A stretch of DNA of 64,000 nucleotides from Evansella sp. LMS18 (GCF_024362785.1 NZ_CP093301.1:3348001-3412000); one strand, 5' to 3'. Counted from the first letter of the stretch, positions 39,661 to 47,661 are shown. Translations and numbers: made by a program. Notes: a model not told the origin generated them from the letters alone.

Positions 39661-40506
39661 ATGGAGATTCTCCAGCAGCTTACTTTTTTAGAAAGAGGAA
39701 TCATAGCAGGATTGATTATTGGGTTTATCTGCCCTCTCGTGGGAGCCTTCCTGCTTGTCCGCAGGATAACGATAATTTCTGAAGCATTATCTCATATAAC
39801 CTTAACAGGCATTACTGCTGGTGTTTTTCTGAGCCAGGCGGTAATATGGCTTAACTTTGTTAACCCTCTGTACACAGGTTTTTTATTTTCTCTTGCAGGT
39901 TCTCTGTTAGTGGAAAAGCTCCGGCAAGTATACCGGCATTTTCAGGAGCTGGCTGTTCCGATAATCTTATCTGCGGGTATCGGGCTGAGCGCAGTACTTA
40001 TCAGTCTTGCCCAAAGCAGTTATAATGAATGGTACAGCTATCTTTTTGGAAGTATCGTAACGGTCAAGCTGAATGATCTCTTTTTTATCATGTTTACCGG
40101 ACTTGCAGCACTACTGATTCTGGGTGCTTTTTATAAGGAGTTATTATCTATATCATTTGACCAGGAGTTTGCGGAAACCACAGGTATTTCAGTTAACAGG
40201 CTCAATTTCTTTTTCGCTGTATTAGTCGCACTTGTGATCTCGATGTCCATGAAAGTTGTAGGTATCCTGCTCGTGGGCGCGATGGTAACACTTCCGGTTG
40301 CCGCGAGCATACAGGTAGCAAAGAGCTTTAAACAAGTTATAATATTCGGGATTATTTTTGGGGAAACAGCAATGATTGCCGGGATTGCTATATCATATTA
40401 CTTGAATATTGCAACCGGAGGAGTAATCGTAGTTGCAGGTGTAGTTATTCTGATAATCACAAATTTAGTGAAGCGGCTAATCCAGGCCAGAACTGCCGCT
40501 TCCTGA
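39661..40506 (+). CDS. zinc ABC transporter permease 2
   Basis: A 281-residue permease clearly homologous to the preceding one (LVRRITIISEALSHITLTGI; KVVGILLVGAMVTLPVAASIQVAKSFKQ). The ATG at 39661 with AGGTGG seven bases upstream is preferred over a GTG nine bases earlier. The tandem duplication suggests either a two-permease complex or alternative pairing with the single ATPase. zur starts 28 bp downstream. Confidence 0.87.
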   Translation: MEILQQLTFLERGIIAGLIIGFICPLVGAFLLVRRITIISEALSHITLTGITAGVFLSQAVIWLNFVNPLYTGFLFSLAGSLLVEKLRQVYRHFQELAVPIILSAGIGLSAVLISLAQSSYNEWYSYLFGSIVTVKLNDLFFIMFTGLAALLILGAFYKELLSISFDQEFAETTGISVNRLNFFFAVLVALVISMSMKVVGILLVGAMVTLPVAASIQVAKSFKQVIIFGIIFGETAMIAGIAISYYLNIATGGVIVVAGVVILIITNLVKRLIQARTAAS

Positions 40507-40534
40507 GTTGTGTGCATAAAAGGTGGGGTAAGAA

Positions 40535-40945
40535 ATGGACCTTAGAGAAGCGATGATTCTTTTAAAGGAAAATGGATACAAGCATACGGATAAACGGGAG
40601 GATATCCTCCAGCTTTTTTCAGATGAAAAAAGATACCTGGCTGCCAAAGATGTCCTTGAACATTTGCAGAAAAAATATAACGGTTTAAGTTTTGATACGA
40701 TATACAGGAATTTATCTTTGTTTGCGGATCTGGGAATTCTTGAGTCCACAGAGCTGGACGGCGAAAAGAAATTCCGTTTCATGTGTTCTACCGAGCATCA
40801 TCACCATCATATTATTTGTCTTGATTGCGGAAAAACGAAGCATATCCATACATGCCCTATGGATACTCTTTCTGTACCGGAAGAGAAATTCAGAGTGGTT
40901 GGCCATAAGTTCGAAATATACGGATATTGTGAAGAATGCAGTTAA
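40535..40945 (+). CDS. zur: zinc uptake regulator Zur (Fur family)
   Basis: A 136-residue Fur family repressor: N-terminal winged helix, HHHHH regulatory metal site, and structural zinc cysteines CLDCGK and CEEC. The location beside zinc transporter genes and yqfW, as in B. subtilis yqfV (zur), supports Zur rather than Fur or PerR. With zinc bound it should repress the upstream operon through the Zur-like box, an autoregulatory loop. Confidence 0.9.
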   Translation: MDLREAMILLKENGYKHTDKREDILQLFSDEKRYLAAKDVLEHLQKKYNGLSFDTIYRNLSLFADLGILESTELDGEKKFRFMCSTEHHHHHIICLDCGKTKHIHTCPMDTLSVPEEKFRVVGHKFEIYGYCEECS

Positions 40946-40972
40946 AAGCCCCTGGTTGCCAGGGGCTTTTAC
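40944..40972. terminator. terminator between zur and yqfW
   Basis: AAAAGCCCCTGG pairs perfectly with CCAGGGGCTTTT around TTG. It can serve both converging genes. Confidence 0.9.
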
Positions 40973-40987
40973 TTTTTAAACAGTTAT

Positions 40988-41563
40988 TCATTTGATAGCT
41001 TTTCCAAGAAGGTCTTCCGCTGTTTGCTTTGCTTCAGTCCAGTTATTCACCCGGTAGACGAATGGATGGACAGGGTCACGGTTATATGGTGTATCCATCA
41101 GAATTACCGGGATATGGCAATCTTCAGCAATATTACATGCATTATCATGTTTATCCTCAAAAAACAGTTCAATGTTGTGCTCCTTTACTGAAGCCAGTTT
41201 GTCATGTTTGCCTATAAGCTCTATAAAATCATATGGGATTTCGTATTTGTGAAACCATTCTTTAGTAATTTCCCCGTATTCCGTCGGCCGTGCACTTATA
41301 TAATAAAGTTCATGTTCTTTCTTCCATTGAGTCAATGTAATTTTTGCATTTATGGCAAGCTCAGCTGCCTGATAAATTTTCCCTTCGTGCTGCTCCATCC
41401 ATTTCCAGAACTCTTCTTTATTTATGCCGAGAGCTGCAGATAATTCATATTCGGTTATATCATCTATTGTAAGGTTTTTATTGAAATGCTTATTTAAATA
41501 CGGAAGAAAAGCGGACGGGCTTGTTACCGTGCCGTCTATATCGATTCCTAAACGACGTTTCAT
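40988..41563 (-). CDS. yqfW: putative HAD nucleotidase YqfW
   Basis: A 191-residue HAD-superfamily protein of the 5'-nucleotidase (NT5C/YqfW) type with motif I GIDIDGTVT, motif II in YYISARPTE and motif III/IV in FFEDKHDNA. The substrate is unknown. It lies convergent to zur, as in B. subtilis. Confidence 0.88.
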   Translation of the reverse strand: MKRRLGIDIDGTVTSPSAFLPYLNKHFNKNLTIDDITEYELSAALGINKEEFWKWMEQHEGKIYQAAELAINAKITLTQWKKEHELYYISARPTEYGEITKEWFHKYEIPYDFIELIGKHDKLASVKEHNIELFFEDKHDNACNIAEDCHIPVILMDTPYNRDPVHPFVYRVNNWTEAKQTAEDLLGKAIK

Positions 41564-41760
41564 ATGATCACCATCTTAATTAATATTTTGAATTCATTAT
41601 CAGCCATGGCCGTTACACCACGATGAGGAATGAATTGCCTCTGCGTATGAAGTAAGGCTGGAAGGTATAGCTTTCGTTAATTTGAAATCATTGTCATAGA
41701 TAATCCATTATACCATTGGAATAATAAAGGTGTATCAACTGGTAAAGGAGTGAAAAAGAT

Positions 41761-42840
41761 ATGCCTCAGAATGGCAATAAAAATCCGTACAATTTCCATT
41801 TAGTAAAAAGTGGGCAGAATCCCCAAAATTCTAATACTGGGCAAAGTATGAATAAACAGTCTTTAATGAATCAGCAGAACACTTTTAATCAGCAGGGCTC
41901 TGCAAAACAGCAAAGTTCAATAAACCAGCAATACAGAATGATGACACAGCAGGCGGGCGCTATGGCTGGCCAGAATAACAGCCAGCAAAATTTTAATCAG
42001 CAGCAGTCATCCAGCCAGCCATTCAAACAACAAAATAGTTCAAGCCAGAACCAAGGGTCAGCTGGCAGTATAAACCAACAATATAAAATGTCGTTGCAGC
42101 AGCAAGCTGGCTCGCAGTCACAGACACAGTCGTCTCCTCAAAGCAGCATGAATCAGCAGTATAAAAAATCGCTGCAGCAGACGACAGGACAGCAGAATAA
42201 CGTGCAGCAAACGACAGGTGTCCAGCAGGCTCAGACAGGTGCTCAAAGCAGTATAAACCAGCAGTATAAAAAATCCCTGCAGCAGCTGCCAGGGCAGCAA
42301 AATACAACGCTGCAGCCCGCTGCCAGCAGCCAGCAGGCACAATTAACTGCACAGAGCAGCATGAATCAGCAGTATGAAAAATCCCTGCAGCAGCCGGCGA
42401 ACCAGCAGAACTATACTGCTGCAGAGGAAAGCGAAGAAATTCATAATGCTCGACAGGAAGAATATGAAGAAGTTTTCGGTGCTGCAGCAGAACCAGAAGA
42501 AACAATTGAAAGCAGCATTGAAAATGATGACTACCTTGAAGAAACAGCTGCGGAAATTGCCCCGGCCCCAGCTGCAGTTACAGCGGACAGAGTGGAAGAG
42601 GAACCAGCAACCCGGGCAGAAGCAGAGACAGAAACTGCAGAAGGAAAAGGTGTAGGTACTTTTGCGGTTGCTTTATCTATTGTCTCCTTATTTTTCATGC
42701 CAGTAATTTTTGGAGCAGCAGGTTTGGTGCTCGGTTTTATTACCGTTAACAGAAACAGTAAAGGGCTGGGTTACACCGCCATTGCTATAAGTGCATTTTC
42801 TATTATTATGAGCGTATTCTTTGCTCCATTTGTTACCTGA
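41761..42840 (+). CDS. Q/N-rich repeat protein with C-terminal membrane hairpin
   Basis: A 359-residue protein. The first 220 residues are extremely rich in Q, N and S and contain five copies of a unit like SSMNQQYKKSLQQ at intervals of about 25-40 residues. An acidic, alanine-rich linker (about 222-295) follows, then two membrane helices separated by a short loop (GFITVNRNSKGLGYTAI), typical of DUF4190. The N-terminal region should be disordered and prion-like. GGAGTG precedes the ATG. I know no assigned function; only the C-terminal hairpin has a recognisable family. Confidence 0.8.
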   Translation: MPQNGNKNPYNFHLVKSGQNPQNSNTGQSMNKQSLMNQQNTFNQQGSAKQQSSINQQYRMMTQQAGAMAGQNNSQQNFNQQQSSSQPFKQQNSSSQNQGSAGSINQQYKMSLQQQAGSQSQTQSSPQSSMNQQYKKSLQQTTGQQNNVQQTTGVQQAQTGAQSSINQQYKKSLQQLPGQQNTTLQPAASSQQAQLTAQSSMNQQYEKSLQQPANQQNYTAAEESEEIHNARQEEYEEVFGAAAEPEETIESSIENDDYLEETAAEIAPAPAAVTADRVEEEPATRAEAETETAEGKGVGTFAVALSIVSLFFMPVIFGAAGLVLGFITVNRNSKGLGYTAIAISAFSIIMSVFFAPFVT

Positions 42841-42859
42841 ATGAAGCAAATACAGAAAC

Positions 42860-42886
42860 GGCGCACGATTAATCGTGCGCCATTCT
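42860..42886. terminator. bidirectional terminator before ispG
   Basis: GGCGCACGATT is directly followed by its complement AATCGTGCGCC, a 22-bp perfect palindrome, with ATTCTTTT after it. Confidence 0.8.
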
Positions 42887-42887
42887 T

Positions 42888-43997
42888 TTATTCCTGGCTG
42901 CTTAGTTCAGCTTTTTGCTTCTCTTCATGCTCTTTTGCCAGTTTATCAATTTCCTTCTTCAGTTCTTCCACCATTTCAGCTTCCGGTACTTTACGGATGG
43001 TTTTTCCTTTACGGAAGAGCAATCCTTCTCCCCTGGCTCCGGCAATACCGATATCGGCTTCTTTTGCTTCACCAGGTCCGTTTACGGCACATCCAAGTAC
43101 AGAAACTTTAATCGGTGCATTGATTTTTTGTATATATTCTTCAACTTCATTCGCAATGCTTATAAGGTCTATTTCAATTCTCCCGCAAGTAGGGCAGGAG
43201 ACCAATGTAGCAGCGTTGGCGGCGAGCCCGAAAGATTTAAGAAGCTCCTTGGCAACTTTAACCTCTTCCACAGGGTCGGCACTTAATGAAATCCTGACAG
43301 TGCTTCCGATGCCCTGGTTTAATAAAATCCCGAGACCAGCAGCACTTTTTATCGTGCCGGAAAATAAGGTCCCTGATTCTGTAATACCAAGATGCAGAGG
43401 ATAATCAAAGGTTTTTGCCGCCTTTTCATATGCTTCTATCGCAAGCCTTACATCAGAAGCTTTCATGGAGACAATAATATCGTGAAAATCAAGGTCTTCC
43501 AGGATTTTTATATGATGAAGTGCGCTTTCCACCATTCCGTCTGCTGTTGGATAGCCATATTTATCTAGAATTCGTTTTTCAAGGGATCCAGCGTTAACTC
43601 CGATTCGGATCGGAATCCCTTTTTCTTTGGCTGCTTTTACAACTGCTTCAACTTTTTCCCGGCGCCCTATATTCCCCGGGTTAAGCCTGATTTTGTCAGC
43701 TCCCCCTTCGATTGCTTTTAAGGCGAGCTTATAATCAAAATGTATATCCACGACAAGTGGGATATTAATTCGTTTTTTAATCTCCGGGATAGCCTCTGCA
43801 GCCCTCATATCCGGGCAGGCAACACGGACAATCTGGCAGCCCGCTTCTTCCAGGCGCTTAATTTCGGCTACGGTAGCTTCTACATCATGAGTTTTGGTCA
43901 TTGTCATACTTTGAATGATTACTTCGTCACTGCCGCCTATAGTAATTGGACCTACTTTGACAGGACGTGTGTTCTTTCTGTGAATAATCTGGGTCAA
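42888..43997 (-). CDS. ispG: (E)-4-hydroxy-3-methylbut-2-enyl diphosphate synthase
   Basis: A 369-residue IspG (GcpE), the penultimate MEP-pathway enzyme, with a TIM-barrel N-terminal part and cluster cysteines in [12 protein letters not shown] and [10 protein letters not shown]. The start was set to TTG at 43997, with AAAGGGG about nine bases before it and the expected [15 protein letters not shown] beginning. It works with IspH encoded at 28 kb. Confidence 0.95.
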   Translation of the reverse strand: MTQIIHRKNTRPVKVGPITIGGSDEVIIQSMTMTKTHDVEATVAEIKRLEEAGCQIVRVACPDMRAAEAIPEIKKRINIPLVVDIHFDYKLALKAIEGGADKIRLNPGNIGRREKVEAVVKAAKEKGIPIRIGVNAGSLEKRILDKYGYPTADGMVESALHHIKILEDLDFHDIIVSMKASDVRLAIEAYEKAAKTFDYPLHLGITESGTLFSGTIKSAAGLGILLNQGIGSTVRISLSADPVEEVKVAKELLKSFGLAANAATLVSCPTCGRIEIDLISIANEVEEYIQKINAPIKVSVLGCAVNGPGEAKEADIGIAGARGEGLLFRKGKTIRKVPEAEMVEELKKEIDKLAKEHEEKQKAELSSQE

Positions 43998-44080
43998 GCT
44001 AATCGCCCCTTTATAATAAATCATAATTATATACAAATATCCTTGTATATTGTATCAGCGAGTTAACCCAGAGGCAAGGA

Positions 44081-44449
44081 CTATGACTGATTATCTGATT
44101 CTGAACTATTATATACAGGAAAGCGGTATGCTTGTCCGGTTTGAATCCTGTGGGCTTCCGTCCCGGGATTCAGAAGCTCAAAATCCTCCGTTACAATATA
44201 TGGGGGAATAGTAAGCTCCGTATCATGCAAGGCCCGCACTATGCCATAAACAGTATGGCCTGGTTCCACAATGACTTCCAGGTAATCCTGGCCGCTGGTA
44301 TTTTCAGGATGCTCATCCTTTTTTTCTTCTGTATTTTCCGTTGTATTATTGCTCTCATAATGATTATCAGGTATAGTTCCGTTATTCAGGTCATAGTAAG
44401 CGCTTATTATGAAAAGAATAATGATTGCAAGCACCAAAACAGGCCGCAT
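44081..44449 (-). CDS. yqfZ: small membrane-anchored LysM-like protein
   Basis: A 122-residue protein with an N-terminal hydrophobic anchor (about 4-20), an N/E-rich linker and a C-terminal segment YLEVIVEPGHTVYGIVRAL...NPGTEAHRIQTGQAYRFPVY that resembles a single LysM domain. A wall-binding role is inferred. It is directly upstream of ispG on the same strand, the place of yqfZ in B. subtilis, another LysM protein. Confidence 0.7.
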   Translation of the reverse strand: MRPVLVLAIIILFIISAYYDLNNGTIPDNHYESNNTTENTEEKKDEHPENTSGQDYLEVIVEPGHTVYGIVRALHDTELTIPPYIVTEDFELLNPGTEAHRIQTGQAYRFPVYNSSESDNQS

Positions 44450-44793
44450 TATAATTGCTCCTTCCTGAAGGTTTTATACAGCCTATGCTTGTCCATCTGG
44501 TGATATTACGGATTTTATGGATGAGTCTGATTAATTTTTGGTTTGGGAACCTTCTGCCGGGGACGCCGTATATTCATATACAGAAATAATTACTCTGTTT
44601 AATGAAGGTTTTACAGGGAGGGTGGAATCATTTGACCTTTGTAACTTTTTTATTTCATGAACCGTCTTAATTAAGGAGAGGCGTATTTAGCGCTCAATGC
44701 TCTTCGTTTTTTACAGATGACTGAAGAGCCGTTAAATTAAAACACAGCATATAAAAACCATGTATGGTTTAGAAAGAGAGAGGGGTTCATCAG
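44450..44793. other. 344-bp divergent spacer before the DUF1002 gene
   Basis: It contains an ECF-like promoter (44545-44570), a GGAGGGTGG-preceded 12-codon micro-frame starting TTG near 44632 (not supported as a gene), and an imperfect GCTCTTC/GAAGAGC hairpin near 44700-44730. Nothing else is recognised. Confidence 0.5.
44545..44570 (+). promoter_or_regulatory. possible ECF sigma promoter
   Basis: GGGAAC (44545-44550), 16 bp, then CGTA (44567-44570), followed by TAT. It deviates from the SigW -35 at two positions but keeps the GAAC core. It lies 224 bp before the DUF1002 gene. The B. subtilis relative ypuA is under ECF control. Confidence 0.4.
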
Positions 44794-45735
44794 ATGAAAA
44801 ACAGATTGTGGACGGGTGTTATTGCTTTCTTTTCCGTCTGGTTTCTATTCGCATCGGTTATTTCTGCCGATGCGGTGCCAGGTGAGGTAGTCGTGACATT
44901 AGGTGAGGATTTGAATGCAGAACAGAGAGGGAATTTACTGAATGAAATGGGAGTTGAAGAGGAAGGCACAGAAATTATTTTTGTAAGTAATGAAGAAGAA
45001 CATCATTACCTGGGTGATTATATTAGCGCAAATATTATTGGAACCAGGGCTTTATCTTCATCAAAGATTACTCTGCTTTCTTCCGGAGAAGGCATTAATG
45101 TAGAGACAAACAGAATTACCTGGGTTTCTGAAGGCATGTACGCGAATGCTCTTGTTACAGCAGGTGTCCAGGATGCTGACGTCTATGTCACAGCACCATT
45201 TGATGTTTCAGGCACCGGAGCCCTTACTGGACTGATTAAAGCATATGAAGCATCCGCAGATGTGGAAATTCCCGAGGAACAAAAACAAGTCGCCAATGAA
45301 GAACTCGTAAAAACAGCAGATTTAGGAGAAAAGCACGGAGTTGAACAGGCTTCTGAACTAATGGCAAGGATAAAAGAAGCGATCGCTGAAGAGGATGTGG
45401 AAACCGAGGAAGATCTGCGGGCTTTGATTCAGCGTCTTGCAAATGAACTGGGTATGGAATTAACCGAAAGTGAACTTGACGGTCTTGTATCATTATTTAA
45501 CAGGATGAAGGATTTAAATATCGACTGGGATCAGGTTCGTTCTCAGCTTAACAGCATCCGGGATAACTTAAGTGAATTTGTAAACAGTGAGGAAGGACAG
45601 GGGCTTATTCAGTCAATACTGGACTTCTTCAGCAGACTCATTGATGCAATCAGAGGCTGGTTAAGCTCGTCAGAAGCCATACTGCCAGGGAATATAGATG
45701 CAGCAAAAGGGACCGAGGAACGGATAAAGCTATAA
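44794..45735 (+). CDS. secreted DUF1002 protein (YpuA-like)
   Basis: A 313-residue exported protein: signal peptide with likely cleavage after about residue 26 (VISADA), a DUF1002 domain (VPGEVVVTLGEDLNAEQRGNLLNEM; NALVTAGVQDADVYVTAPFDVSGTGALTGLIKAYE) and a helical acidic C-terminal region. B. subtilis YpuA is the related protein and belongs to envelope-stress regulons. Function unknown. GAGAGGGG precedes the ATG. Confidence 0.85.
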   Translation: MKNRLWTGVIAFFSVWFLFASVISADAVPGEVVVTLGEDLNAEQRGNLLNEMGVEEEGTEIIFVSNEEEHHYLGDYISANIIGTRALSSSKITLLSSGEGINVETNRITWVSEGMYANALVTAGVQDADVYVTAPFDVSGTGALTGLIKAYEASADVEIPEEQKQVANEELVKTADLGEKHGVEQASELMARIKEAIAEEDVETEEDLRALIQRLANELGMELTESELDGLVSLFNRMKDLNIDWDQVRSQLNSIRDNLSEFVNSEEGQGLIQSILDFFSRLIDAIRGWLSSSEAILPGNIDAAKGTEERIKL

Positions 45736-45741
45736 CTGTGC

Positions 45742-45769
45742 TGGCTGCTTCATTACATTGAAGCAGCCA
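45742..45769 (+). terminator. hairpin after the DUF1002 gene
   Basis: TGGCTGCTTCA pairs with TGAAGCAGCCA around a six-base loop. The T tract is weak, so termination may be partial. Confidence 0.6.
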
Positions 45770-45784
45770 ATTTCTATAAACTGC

Positions 45785-45810
45785 TGAAACTTTTTCTCGA
45801 TATGTACGTA
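45785..45810 (+). promoter_or_regulatory. second SigW-type ECF promoter
   Basis: TGAAAC (45785-45790), exactly 16 bp, CGTA (45807-45810). Both boxes are perfect and the T-rich segment after the -35 is present. It lies 71 bp before the short nfeD gene. Confidence 0.85.
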
Positions 45811-45881
45811 AATAAACATAACAATAATTTTCTGGTAAAATAAAGTTATACTATTATTGGTACTGAAAGGGGGACTTTTTT

Positions 45882-46514
45882 ATGGAATTGCTCGATATCG
45901 CCTCCTTTGGCTTCTTCGTAGTTTTTATTGGGACTCTGTTTATTTTTGCGGAGCTGTTTGTGAGAGCTAAGGGATTGTTCGGAGTTATTGGGATTGTAAT
46001 TATGGCGATTTATTTTTCGTACCATCTTTCTGCGGCCGATAGTCTGTGGGTCGTCCTCTTGTATCTTGTAGGGCTTGGGCTGATTATCTTTGATGGAAAG
46101 GTGACAACAGATGGTACAATCGCTTTACTGGGACTGCTTCTCATGGTCCTCGGCCTGGCGCTGCCTGCTCCAGGGGTTATATATGGAATATTAGTTGCAA
46201 TGGCGCTTATTTTAGCGGCTCCTGCTTCTTACCTGTTTACCAAAGTCTTTCCATCAAGAAATATGTGGGCAAAGATGACACTGGCAGATAAACTGACAAG
46301 TGATCTTGGCTATAATTCCATGAATGAAACCTACAAGGATCTTATAGGAAAAACTGGTGTAACCAAAACGCCTTTCCGTCCTACGGGTACAGTAGAGCTT
46401 GAAGGGAAACTATACAGTGCTACTGCAGATAACCAGTGGGTACAGGCGGACCAGAAAGTAAAAGTCATTTCTGTTGATGGCACCCGCATTGTTGTAGTCC
46501 CTGAGACAGATTGA
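45882..46514 (+). CDS. short-form NfeD family protein
   Basis: A 210-residue protein with four to five membrane helices (first 130 residues) and a C-terminal OB-fold NfeD domain (LIGKTGVTKTPFRPTGTVELEGKLYSA). It lacks the ClpP-type protease domain of the long form at 2.7 kb. Short NfeD proteins stabilise or modify flotillin-type assemblies. A perfect SigW-type promoter precedes it, so both NfeD paralogues appear to belong to the same envelope-stress regulon. Confidence 0.88.
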   Translation: MELLDIASFGFFVVFIGTLFIFAELFVRAKGLFGVIGIVIMAIYFSYHLSAADSLWVVLLYLVGLGLIIFDGKVTTDGTIALLGLLLMVLGLALPAPGVIYGILVAMALILAAPASYLFTKVFPSRNMWAKMTLADKLTSDLGYNSMNETYKDLIGKTGVTKTPFRPTGTVELEGKLYSATADNQWVQADQKVKVISVDGTRIVVVPETD

Positions 46515-46527
46515 CGACAAGATTAGC

Positions 46528-46556
46528 AAAAACCGGCCCATGAGCCGGTTTTTTTT
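46528..46556 (+). terminator. terminator after the short nfeD
   Basis: AAAAACCGGC pairs with GCCGGTTTTT around CCATGA, followed by T residues. Confidence 0.87.
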
Positions 46557-46774
46557 CGTCTAAATGTCGAAAATCTCTTAATGGAGTGTATAAATGAAAA
46601 TAAAACGAAACGAATATCAAGAATTATCATAAAAGGAACATTTAAATCCAAGATATTTGTCAGTTTATTTAATTTTCCGGGACTATAAGCCTATTTTTAT
46701 TTTCCTGACAAGTTTCCCTAAAATTTATATTTGGATACTAATATAATCTTAGTAAGTTAAGAATTAATAGCCAG

Positions 46775-46894
46775 TCTTCTCTAGAACAGGGCAAACCTAT
46801 TGAAAAGTAGAGACGCAAAGCTTCGGGTCTAAGGATGTAACCGTCTATGACAGCCGGGCTGCCTAGCAGGGCATAAGAGGAGGAGCGGGGGGTA
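46775..46894 (+). promoter_or_regulatory. c-di-GMP-I (GEMM) riboswitch leader
   Basis: The aptamer core spans about 46789-46864. Diagnostic pieces in order are GGGCAAACC (46789-46797), a GAAA-capped hairpin, GACGCAAAGC (46812-46821), GGGTCTAAGG, and the closing TATGACAGCCGGGCTGCC. GGCA (46790-46793) and TGCC (46860-46863) form P1. These are the signature elements of Firmicute class I c-di-GMP riboswitches. No intrinsic terminator lies between the aptamer and the gene. TCTTCTCT (46775-46782) just before the aptamer can pair with AGAGGAGG (46876-46883), the likely Shine-Dalgarno region, so control of translation is the probable output; its direction is not certain. A TATAAT at 46742-46747 is the likely -10 of its promoter, with a weak -35. 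Confidence 0.93.
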
Positions 46895-47026
46895 ATGGAA
46901 AAATCAGAGAACCAAAATCTTGAAGCGGAATGGACGAGGTTATTAGAGGAGGCGAAAGAAATAGGCTTGACTCCTGAACAGGTCAGGGTGTTTTTAACAA
47001 GTAAGAGAAATTTAACCAAAGTTTAA
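46895..47026 (+). CDS. SinI-like anti-repressor peptide
   Basis: A 43-residue peptide starting at ATG 46895, with a purine-rich ribosome-binding region just upstream. Residues 12-34 (EWTRLLEEAKEIGLTPEQV plus RVFL) match the SinI helical hook that binds SinR, and resemble the C-terminal EWSKLVKEAMDSGISKEEF segment of the SinR encoded 0.6 kb downstream. SinI sequesters SinR as a heterodimer and relieves repression of biofilm matrix genes. It is the only gene between the riboswitch and a terminator, so c-di-GMP should directly set its level. AGAGAAC (46906-46912), the complement of a SinR box, lies inside the gene. Confidence 0.85.
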   Translation: MEKSENQNLEAEWTRLLEEAKEIGLTPEQVRVFLTSKRNLTKV

Positions 47027-47081
47027 TATTTTTTTAGTCTGTTTTTTTACATAATCGCATCTGCCAGCACAGGACAGAGAG

Positions 47082-47109
47082 AAACCTTTTAACAGCTGTT
47101 AAAAGGTTT
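47082..47109. terminator. bidirectional terminator between sinI-like and HTH genes
   Basis: AAACCTTTTAACAG is followed directly by its perfect complement, a 28-bp palindrome, with AATCTTTT after it. Confidence 0.82.
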
Positions 47110-47137
47110 TAATCTTTTGGATATTAAAAGGTTCCTG

Positions 47138-47365
47138 CTAATGATGATATTCCTTAAAAGGTTTTTTTTCTTCCAGAGAAGCAAGCAGTGTGATTGGCAA
47201 ATCAAGTGTCCTGAAGATTTTTTTAGTTACATCAATAGAAGGGTTTTTCTTTAAGCCTCTTTCTATATAGCTTAAATATGATTTAGATACACCGGTCATT
47301 CGTGAGAGTTCTGACAGGGAAATCCCTTTTTCTTTTCTTTTCTGTCTAATCACTTTTCCAATCAA
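47138..47365 (-). CDS. HTH-only SinR-like regulator
   Basis: A 75-residue XRE-type protein very similar to the DNA-binding half of SinR (IGKVIRQKRKEKGISLSEL; SKSYLSYIERGLKKNPSIDV). It ends soon after the HTH domain and lacks the SinI-like dimerisation/multimerisation domain. The start was set to TTG at 47365, with AAAGGAGG seven bases upstream. It might compete for SinR operators without responding to SinI, or act as a monomeric modulator. This is an inference. Confidence 0.82.
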   Translation of the reverse strand: MIGKVIRQKRKEKGISLSELSRMTGVSKSYLSYIERGLKKNPSIDVTKKIFRTLDLPITLLASLEEKKPFKEYHH

Positions 47366-47489
47366 AGACAAACCTCCTTTATAAAAAACAAAACAGTCCT
47401 TTTGTTCATTATATAGCACAAAGAGATTTAATTAAAGAGGAAAAAAGAAGAAATAATTAAAGAAAAATGGAGGGATGATGATCTATTTT

Positions 47490-47496
47490 GTTCTCT
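47490..47496 (+). promoter_or_regulatory. SinR-box-like heptamer GTTCTCT
   Basis: GTTCTCT equals the SinR operator consensus GTTCTYT. It lies about 125 bp upstream of the HTH-only gene in the 296-bp spacer before sinR. A single heptamer occurs easily by chance, so this is only suggestive. Confidence 0.35.
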
Positions 47497-47661
47497 ATAA
47501 CGAATTATAACTTTTTTTGAAGCTTTTCAGAATCACCTCAATAAAGTATAATTAAATGCTATTTCAATAAAAATCGTATGTTACGGGTTTTGGGCCATAA
47601 AAAAATGAGCCGGTATTAATCAGCTCATTTTAATGGAATCACATTAATTCATTTCCATTGT

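Noticed and set aside
42023-42505. 160-codon frame antisense to the Q/N-rich gene
   Set aside because: It results from the CAG/CAA-rich repeats read backwards; no ribosome-binding site and no conserved pattern.
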